From CAYJVB01 sp964373575 (lineage in GTDB: Archaea > Aenigmatarchaeota > Aenigmatarchaeia > CG10238-14): a DNA stretch of 11,125 nt. The position numbers and the translations under genes are program-made. The notes beneath the pieces were generated by a model. It made no database searches. It had not been told where the DNA came from and worked only from the letters and a program-made list of their open reading frames with translations. Positions 6,441-11,125 of this stretch are shown here, in pieces. The stretch's first letter is position 1. Each line of letters starts with the position of its first letter. The stretch is from contig CAYJVB010000027.1 in the NCBI GenBank assembly GCA_964373575.1, positions 1 through 11,125 of the forward strand, written 5' to 3'.

Positions 6441-7961
6441 ATGATTAAGAAGACTTCTTTGGATCAACAAGATGTTGAAAGGCTCGAAAAAAAGCTTAAA
6501 CTAGATGCATTAGAGTTGCAGAAAAGTATTGTAGATATGCAATTAGCTGTTGGAAAAATGGAGGAGAGGGTCAAAGAGGCGTCAGAAGCTGTTCCTCATC
6601 TTAAAGAAGGTCAAGAAAATCTTGATGTCCTATTGCATGTTGTTGTTCTTGGTATTAGGGATTTCAAGAAAGCTACGGATGATTTAGCAGTAAGATTCTC
6701 TAATGTTGAAGCTTTGCCGAAAAAAGTTGACAGCACGCTAGCAAATTACAACCAGAAATTACAAGAGATTGAGACTAATTATGCAAAGATGGCTGAAGAT
6801 ATGAAAAGCTTGGGTTCACTGAAAGATGAAATTTCCAAAAATATCGATGGTTCTATTATGCCGGCTATAAATTCAATTAAAGATGGTTCAGAGAAAAACA
6901 AAATGCAAATCGAGGATATGAAAAAGGATATTGATAATTTTGCTTCACTAATCAAATCGTTTCAACGCACACTAGAGTTGACTGATATTGATAGTGTTAT
7001 CAAAAAGTTTGACAGGATTAATTCAAAAATTATAAACGTAGAGATGCAGATTGAAGATTTGAGAGCTAAAACACCTAATATGTCACTAACTGAAAAAGAA
7101 TTGGATGTCATCAACAAAAGAATTCTAGAATTAAGCAATATAGTCGTAGAGAAAGATGTTAGAGTTAAAGAAATAGAAGCTACATTCAACATCATCAAGA
7201 ATAAGATTCATGATATGAATTTCCTTGAAACAATTATTGGACTGAAATCAGAGTTGAAAGAAAAGGAGAAAATGCTTCTGAAAACGCAAATTAGACTTGA
7301 TGAATTTTCTGTTAAACTTGAAAAAATATCTGATGATTTCGGAACAAGATTTACTTTTCTAGAAAATTTGATGAAAAAAACGAAACACATTGGGTTAATT
7401 GAAGATTTAGCTAAAGATATAGAAGAACAAGTTTCTGGTCTTAAAGGAACAAAAAGTGTAGTTGAACAGTTGTCGAATAAAGTGGAGAAGATATATCTAG
7501 AAATGGTTAAGAAAATGACAAAAATTGATGAAATTGATGCTACCAAAAGAATTGCTATTGACCTCGATTCAAAGCTAACTGTATTAAACCAGACAATTAA
7601 TAATCTCAAAACAGAGATAGAGGTTTCAGCTAAAAAAACTAGCAAACTAGAGCATGAGTTGAAAACAGTCTCATTGTCTACTGAGAATCAGATGAAGGCA
7701 TTAACTGATTATCCCGTTTCTCAACCGACGTTGCTTGAGGAGGAAGTAAAATCACTAAAAGAGATTATCATGAAATTAACAGATGAAAATAATGAAATGA
7801 AAGATAGATTAGATAGCTTAGTAACAACTAAAAAGGAAGAATTTCCTGTTCACCTAGTTGCAGAAGCGTTAACTAAAATTGAAAATCTGGAAGAAAGCAT
7901 CAGATATATTCAGAAAAAAATGCAAAGAGAAATGTATGAACATCCAATAATTTTGGAGTAA
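6441..7961 (+). CDS. Long soluble coiled-coil protein, unrecognised (506 aa)
   Basis: I do not recognise a family. The protein is almost entirely heptad-rich and charged. Coiled-coil-like stretches run at about 10-70, 95-210, 220-315, 330-420 and 425-500, broken by short Gly/Pro segments such as LKGTKS and TDYPVSQPT (about 420-428). It has no signal peptide, no transmembrane segment, no nucleotide-binding motif, and contains neither cysteine nor tryptophan, so it looks like a cytoplasmic structural or scaffolding rod. The tropomyosin-like look means that database hits to SMC, Rad50 or myosin would be expected and would not be meaningful by themselves. It starts 24 nt after the archaeosortase stop without a clear Shine-Dalgarno; TATA-like DNA at 6403-6428 is not well placed. 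It could belong to the upstream operon or stand alone. It ends 33 nt before topA. Confidence 0.8.
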   Translation: MIKKTSLDQQDVERLEKKLKLDALELQKSIVDMQLAVGKMEERVKEASEAVPHLKEGQENLDVLLHVVVLGIRDFKKATDDLAVRFSNVEALPKKVDSTLANYNQKLQEIETNYAKMAEDMKSLGSLKDEISKNIDGSIMPAINSIKDGSEKNKMQIEDMKKDIDNFASLIKSFQRTLELTDIDSVIKKFDRINSKIINVEMQIEDLRAKTPNMSLTEKELDVINKRILELSNIVVEKDVRVKEIEATFNIIKNKIHDMNFLETIIGLKSELKEKEKMLLKTQIRLDEFSVKLEKISDDFGTRFTFLENLMKKTKHIGLIEDLAKDIEEQVSGLKGTKSVVEQLSNKVEKIYLEMVKKMTKIDEIDATKRIAIDLDSKLTVLNQTINNLKTEIEVSAKKTSKLEHELKTVSLSTENQMKALTDYPVSQPTLLEEEVKSLKEIIMKLTDENNEMKDRLDSLVTTKKEEFPVHLVAEALTKIENLEESIRYIQKKMQREMYEHPIILE

Positions 7962-7962
7962 G

Positions 7963-7970
7963 TTTTATAT
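7963..7970 (+). promoter_or_regulatory. TATA element for topA
   Basis: TTTTATAT is centred about 28 bp before the ATG at 7995, and the intervening DNA has no ribosome-binding site. This predicts a transcript beginning within a few bases of the start codon (leaderless). The element starts 2 nt after the stop codon of the coiled-coil gene. Confidence 0.55.
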
Positions 7971-7994
7971 CTTTTTCCTAGCAATCATCTTCAT

Positions 7995-10064
7995 ATGTCG
8001 TTTACTTTGATTATATCGGAAAAACCACAGGCTGCAATGAGGATTGCAACTGCACTTGCAACTAATTCCATTAAAAGACAGGAGAGAAATGGGGCATATT
8101 GGTTTGAATTTGAAAGGAATGGTAAAAAAATTGTTGTTGTTCCAGCAGTAGGCCATTTATTTCTTTTGGATACAGAGCACAATAAAGGATGGAATTATCC
8201 TGTCTTTGATATTAAATGGATTCCGACATATACGAAAAAGGGAAGTGAGTATACTGGAAAATATTACAAGAACATAGATGATCTTGCTAAAAAAACTAAT
8301 ACTTTTGTTATTGCAACTGATTTTGATTCTGAGGGAGAGGTAATTGGTTATAATATTTTAAGATTCATTTGCAAAAAGAATGATGCAAAAAGAATGAAAT
8401 TTTCTACATTAACAAAATCCGATTTAGTTGATGCGTATGAAAACTTGTTGGAACATGTTGAACTGGGCCAAGCTGAAGCTGGGTTGACAAGACATCACCT
8501 TGATTTCATTTGGGGTGTAAATACTACACGAGCTTTAACATTGGCCTTAAAGAATTTTTTAGATAGGGGATTTCAAGTAGTTTCAACGGGTCGAGTCCAG
8601 GGACCAACATTAGCTATACTCACAAAAAGGGAAATTGAAATAAGAAATTTTAAGTCGGTTCCATACTGGCAGATTGAACTCAACGCGTTAGTTGATGATA
8701 AGGTTATTACTGCTATTTATGAAGAAGAAAAAATTTGGGAAAAGGATAAAGCAAAAAAGATTTTTGATGAATGTAAAAATAAAGATGCGATAGTTAAAGA
8801 CGTCAAAAGGAAAGAGTATGAATTGAAACAGCCACCACCATTTGATACCACTTCTTTGCAGACAGAGGCCTATCGTGTTCTCGGCTTATCACCAACGCAA
8901 ACGTTAGCTGTTGCTGAAAGTCTCTATACTCAGGGTTTCATATCATATCCTAGGACAGGAAGTCAAAAACTTCCACCGAAAATTGACTACAGAAATATTC
9001 TTGAAAGTTTATCAAAAATTAAACTATTTTCGAAAGATGTGGCTACTATCACTAAGAAAAAGGAGTTGATACCAAGAGAGGGGTCAAAGACGGATCCTGC
9101 TCATCCCGCTATATTTCCTACATCACAAACACCTGACTTTGAAAAATTAAACAGTCAGGAAAAGAAATTATATGAACTTGTTGTAAAAAGATTTTTATCG
9201 ACATTTGCTGATCCTGCAAAAAGAGAAGCTATGAGAGCGATTTTAGATGTCAATGGTCATAAATTCATTTCCACAGGTCATAGAACTATTGCACCTGGAT
9301 GGATTGAAATCTATGAAAAATTTGTAAGTTTCAAAGAACAACCATTACCAGAATTGAAGATCGGCCAAATTTTGAAGGTGAAAGATTTAAAATTGTATGA
9401 CAAAGAAACACAGCCTCCATCAAGATATAATCAAGCTTCGATATTGAAAGAGATGGAAAAAAGAGGTTTGGGGACGAAGGCAACAAGAGCACAGATATTA
9501 CAAACACTTTATGATAGGGGATATATCAAAGGGAAAAGTATAGAGGCAACTAAATTTGGAGAACAGGTTACAAAAGTGTTGGAAGAATATTCGCCGAAGA
9601 TTGTTAGTGAAGAACTGACAAGAAAATTCGAGGAAGAAATGGAACTAGTAAATCAAAGGGAAAAAGAAATGACTATCGTTATTGATGAGGCTAAAAATAT
9701 TTTGGTTGAAATTCTTTCTGACTTTAAGAAAAATGAAAAAAATATCGGAGAAGAACTTTCGAAAGCTTATATTTCACATAAGAAAAAACAGAAAACCATA
9801 GGTGCTTGTTTGAAGTGCGGAAAGGATTTGGTTATTATTACATCCAAGAAAAGCGGGAAAAGATTTGTTGGCTGCACTGGCTACAAAGATGGGTGTGATT
9901 TCTCAACACCATTGCCACAAACAGGAACTATAACTACAACTAGTAAGAAATGCCAAGTTTGCAGTTATCCAATTATCAATCTGAAATTCAGGGGCAAAAG
10001 AATTATTATCACTTGCATTAACATGAAATGCCCGACAAAAGAGAAATATCTCAAAAAACAATAA
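7995..10064 (+). CDS. topA: DNA topoisomerase I, type IA, archaeal form (689 aa)
   Basis: Type IA topoisomerase that nicks one strand through a 5'-phosphotyrosine, passes the other strand and relaxes negative supercoils. The TOPRIM domain at the N-terminus has IISEKPQAA with E9 and the acidic cluster TDFDSEGE (D109, D111, E113). The strand HHLDFIWGVNTTRAL and VSTGRVQGPTL belong to the central domains. The catalytic tyrosine is Y318 in ISYPRTG. PPSRYNQASILKEMEKRGLGTKATRA is the conserved later-domain region (first part around 470). The C-terminus carries two zinc-ribbon modules, C605/C608/C627/C634 and C653/C656/C674/C679, which aid DNA binding. Length is normal for archaeal topoisomerase I, and there is no reverse gyrase helicase part, so nothing here indicates a hyperthermophile. 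The start is supported by the TATA element at 7963-7970. The gene converges on the minus-strand pair. Confidence 0.97.
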   Translation: MSFTLIISEKPQAAMRIATALATNSIKRQERNGAYWFEFERNGKKIVVVPAVGHLFLLDTEHNKGWNYPVFDIKWIPTYTKKGSEYTGKYYKNIDDLAKKTNTFVIATDFDSEGEVIGYNILRFICKKNDAKRMKFSTLTKSDLVDAYENLLEHVELGQAEAGLTRHHLDFIWGVNTTRALTLALKNFLDRGFQVVSTGRVQGPTLAILTKREIEIRNFKSVPYWQIELNALVDDKVITAIYEEEKIWEKDKAKKIFDECKNKDAIVKDVKRKEYELKQPPPFDTTSLQTEAYRVLGLSPTQTLAVAESLYTQGFISYPRTGSQKLPPKIDYRNILESLSKIKLFSKDVATITKKKELIPREGSKTDPAHPAIFPTSQTPDFEKLNSQEKKLYELVVKRFLSTFADPAKREAMRAILDVNGHKFISTGHRTIAPGWIEIYEKFVSFKEQPLPELKIGQILKVKDLKLYDKETQPPSRYNQASILKEMEKRGLGTKATRAQILQTLYDRGYIKGKSIEATKFGEQVTKVLEEYSPKIVSEELTRKFEEEMELVNQREKEMTIVIDEAKNILVEILSDFKKNEKNIGEELSKAYISHKKKQKTIGACLKCGKDLVIITSKKSGKRFVGCTGYKDGCDFSTPLPQTGTITTTSKKCQVCSYPIINLKFRGKRIIITCINMKCPTKEKYLKKQ

Positions 10065-10067
10065 AAA
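10053..10067 (-). terminator. Oligo-T terminator for the minus-strand unit
   Basis: Read on the minus strand, T5 (10067-10063) and T6 (10058-10053) follow the stop codon of the coiled-coil gene after about 30 nt, inside the last codons of topA. Archaeal polymerase commonly terminates at such U-tracts. Confidence 0.4.
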
Positions 10068-10073
10068 TACAAA

Positions 10074-10078
10074 TTTTT
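10074..10078 (+). terminator. Short T-run terminator for topA
   Basis: Five T residues lie 10 nt after the topA stop in the 33-bp convergent gap. It is a weak U-tract but the only one before the facing gene. Confidence 0.3.
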
Positions 10079-10097
10079 GACTGTTAAATGAAGATAA

Positions 10098-10688
10098 TTA
10101 ACAAGTTGTTGAACTAGTGCTATTAGTTGAGTTTGTGAAGCATGTAACTTTATTGTTTTCAAGCTTGTAGTATGTCGTTTGTCCTGATGTCTTGTTATTC
10201 AATGCACAACAATAATCCTTAGAGTAATTGTTCTTGATTGTATTGTAGTTGCTTTGCGCAGAATTTGCAGAGCTGAGATCAGCTTTACAGTTGTCTAATT
10301 GTATAGAAAAATCTGCAAGCGAAAATCTTATCTGTTTTAGGTCTGCCTTGCAAGCGTTTAAATCATCCTGATAGGTTGATGATGAGTCAGCAAGTGCACT
10401 CAACTGGGCTTGACAGGTAGCATAGGATTTTGTCTTGGTATCAAGATTGTTGTTGCATGCTTCTAGATTAGAGGAAGCATTGCTGTACTGCGAATTGCAT
10501 AGAGATAAGTCATTCTGCAGGGCCGTTGTGTTATTTTCCAGTGTCTTAACATAATTTCCTGTCTTAATACCAATAAATGTGAGGGCTAAAACAGAAATGG
10601 CGACCAAAATTGATACCAGAACATTCCAATTGGAATTGAACTTAAAAAGAGAAAACCTTCCTTTATTGTAATTGTTCCATCGACTCAT
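10098..10688 (-). CDS. Membrane-anchored surface coiled coil with heptad-spaced cysteines (196 aa)
   Basis: Unrecognised protein, probably a surface protein with the N-terminus in the cytoplasm. A basic N-terminus is followed by one hydrophobic helix at about 21-42 (uncleaved signal anchor). A long coiled coil covers about 54-141: Leu or Tyr occupies most a positions (61, 68, 75, 82, 89, 96, 110, 117, 124, 131, 138), and Cys 64, 78, 92, 113 and 134 all fall at position d. After Y148 comes a small C-terminal part with C160-C161, a KYYKL-like strand (YYKLENNKVTC, C183) and a Ser/Thr/Asn-rich tail ending in C196. N-glycosylation sequons occur at N52, N53, N70, N154, N165, N186 and N189. ATCAC at 10693-10697 (minus-strand GTGAT) is a usable Shine-Dalgarno 4 nt before the ATG. 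It lies 21 nt after the regulator gene, so the two form one operon. A disulfide-locked oligomeric stalk is inferred. Confidence 0.78.
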   Translation of the reverse strand: MSRWNNYNKGRFSLFKFNSNWNVLVSILVAISVLALTFIGIKTGNYVKTLENNTTALQNDLSLCNSQYSNASSNLEACNNNLDTKTKSYATCQAQLSALADSSSTYQDDLNACKADLKQIRFSLADFSIQLDNCKADLSSANSAQSNYNTIKNNYSKDYCCALNNKTSGQTTYYKLENNKVTCFTNSTNSTSSTTC

Positions 10689-10692
10689 TCAA

Positions 10693-10697
10693 ATCAC
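10693..10697 (-). promoter_or_regulatory. Shine-Dalgarno GTGAT for the surface coiled-coil gene
   Basis: Read on the minus strand this is GTGAT, the 3' part of the archaeal ribosome-binding sequence, 4 nt before the ATG at 10688. It lies in the 21-nt gap after the regulator's stop codon and supports an operon-internal start. Confidence 0.5.
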
Positions 10698-10709
10698 GAA
10701 AGAGTGAAC

Positions 10710-11039
10710 TCATTTCTTTTCCTCACCGAATGACAGTCTCAATTCAGGTGTTTTAGGGGGTGTGCTCATTATTTCTAATGTGGACTCAACTGCCCGTAAT
10801 CCTTTCAATGTAAGAACATAAGAACTGCCTCTCTTTGAGATAAAACCGTTTTCAAGTAGAAGGTTAAGATGCTTGTAGATTTCGCTGCTGCCTATTGGGA
10901 TGCCGACCCTCTCAAACCACTTTGTAATTAGGGTATAGCCCATTGGCTCGTTTTGAAGTATGAAGAGAAGGAGTAATCTTTTTCCTGATGCAAATGTTGT
11001 GCTTATATCAAAAATGTCTTGAATTGTTTTCTCATTCAT
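10710..11039 (-). CDS. Winged helix-turn-helix transcriptional regulator (109 aa)
   Basis: Small DNA-binding protein with a winged-helix fold. The N-terminal helix pair (about 5-30) includes SGKRLLLLFIL, like the opening helix of ArsR/PadR-type regulators. The helix YTLITKWFERVG (35-46) is followed by the recognition helix SSEIYKHLNLLLENG (51-65) and the beta-wing FISKRGSSYVLTLKG (66-80). A further helix, LRAVESTLEIM, could serve dimerisation, and the C-terminal tail is proline-rich and charged. There is no ligand-binding domain and no cysteine, so metal or thiol sensing is not supported. The ATG at 11039 is preceded by AAGGT (11051-11047) and a TATA element. It is the first gene of a two-gene unit with the surface coiled-coil protein, whose expression it probably controls along with its own; that is inferred from context. 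Confidence 0.82.
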   Translation of the reverse strand: MNEKTIQDIFDISTTFASGKRLLLLFILQNEPMGYTLITKWFERVGIPIGSSEIYKHLNLLLENGFISKRGSSYVLTLKGLRAVESTLEIMSTPPKTPELRLSFGEEKK

Positions 11040-11067
11040 ATAACAAACCTTGTAATTACTTTTAGGT

Positions 11068-11115
11068 AAGTAAACTTTATATTCTTTTTAATAGTTAGGG
11101 ATTTAAACTTTACTT
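11068..11115. repeat. Repeated TAAACTTTA boxes at the regulator promoter
   Basis: TAAACTTTA occurs at 11071-11079 and again at 11104-11112, 33 bp apart (about three helical turns). With their outer flanks the boxes form an imperfect inverted pair: AAGTAAACTTTA at 11068-11079 against TAAACTTTACTT at 11104-11115, 11 of 12 bases matching as reverse complements. The inner copy overlaps the TATA element, so binding there would block transcription. They are candidate operators for the winged-helix protein, but low complexity makes chance possible. Confidence 0.4.
11076..11083 (-). promoter_or_regulatory. TATA element of the regulator/coiled-coil operon
   Basis: On the minus strand AATATAAA follows an A-rich stretch (AAAAAG) that can serve as a BRE-like element. 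It predicts transcription from about 11054, giving a leader of roughly 15 nt that contains the AAGGT ribosome-binding site at 11051-11047. Confidence 0.5.
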
Positions 11116-11125
11116 GAAGAAAATT

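Noticed and set aside
7208..7645. 145-residue minus-strand reading frame opposite the coiled-coil gene
   Set aside because: It is Ser/Phe/Ile-rich as expected from reading heptad-rich Lys/Glu codons in antisense. It has no Shine-Dalgarno or domain, and the plus-strand gene explains the region.
7965..8182. Two overlapping 63-residue minus-strand frames at the topA 5' end
   Set aside because: They are antisense to the conserved TOPRIM region of topA, and the two frames conflict with each other.
10041..10052. GAGAAATATCTC inverted repeat as a hairpin terminator
   Set aside because: The four-base stem lies within topA codons, and for the minus-strand unit it follows rather than precedes the T-runs, so it does not fit a hairpin-plus-U-tract terminator.
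10663..10713. 16-codon minus-strand frame starting in the ATGA at the regulator's stop and ending inside the surface-protein gene
   Set aside because: It is too short, has no separate ribosome-binding site and lies mostly in another frame of a real gene. It may be chance.
1..11125. CRISPR, tRNA, rRNA, insertion sequence or integrase signals
   Set aside because: I saw no spaced direct repeats, cloverleaf candidates, transposase motifs or terminal inverted repeats, and nearly all the DNA is accounted for by genes.

Overview
The window looks like a piece of an AT-rich archaeal chromosome (about one third G+C by eye). The evidence is a Hef-type fork-repair helicase with its XPF-type nuclease, a DUF460/COG2433 RNase H-fold protein, a short archaeosortase-like membrane protein, an archaeal-type topoisomerase I with C-terminal zinc ribbons, Shine-Dalgarno sequences of the GGAGGTGAT series inside operons, and TATA elements about 25 bp upstream of start codons that lack a Shine-Dalgarno. 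The lineage cannot be fixed from this sequence. Compact spacing and split Hef make a DPANN-type or related uncultured archaeon plausible, but that is inference.

Layout. Positions 17-2524 (+) carry four small accessory genes: a GT-B glycosyltransferase of family-4 type, an overlapping DUF2784 membrane protein, a class I SAM methyltransferase with its own promoter, and an 89-residue thioredoxin-fold protein that has lost one active-site cysteine. Positions 2575-6416 (+) form a tight operon: Hef helicase, XPF-type nuclease, DUF460 protein and archaeosortase, joined by very short gaps or overlaps. Positions 6441-7961 (+) hold a 506-residue soluble coiled-coil protein without Cys or Trp. Positions 7995-10064 (+) hold topoisomerase I behind its own TATA element. 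Positions 11039-10098 (-) form a convergent two-gene unit: a winged-helix regulator followed by a membrane-anchored, glycosylation-site-rich coiled coil whose cysteines all lie at one heptad position.

How the genes may work together. The helicase, the XPF nuclease and the RuvC-like DUF460 protein form a plausible branched-DNA or stalled-fork processing module. The usual single Hef polypeptide is split here, and the helicase half ends in a sequence resembling a PCNA-interaction peptide. The archaeosortase is translationally tied to this module, yet no recognisable sorting substrate is in the window. The minus-strand pair suggests a regulator controlling a cell-surface protein stabilised by disulfides. 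No RNA genes, CRISPR arrays, insertion sequences or integrase genes were seen, and no stretch over 300 bases lacks a gene.
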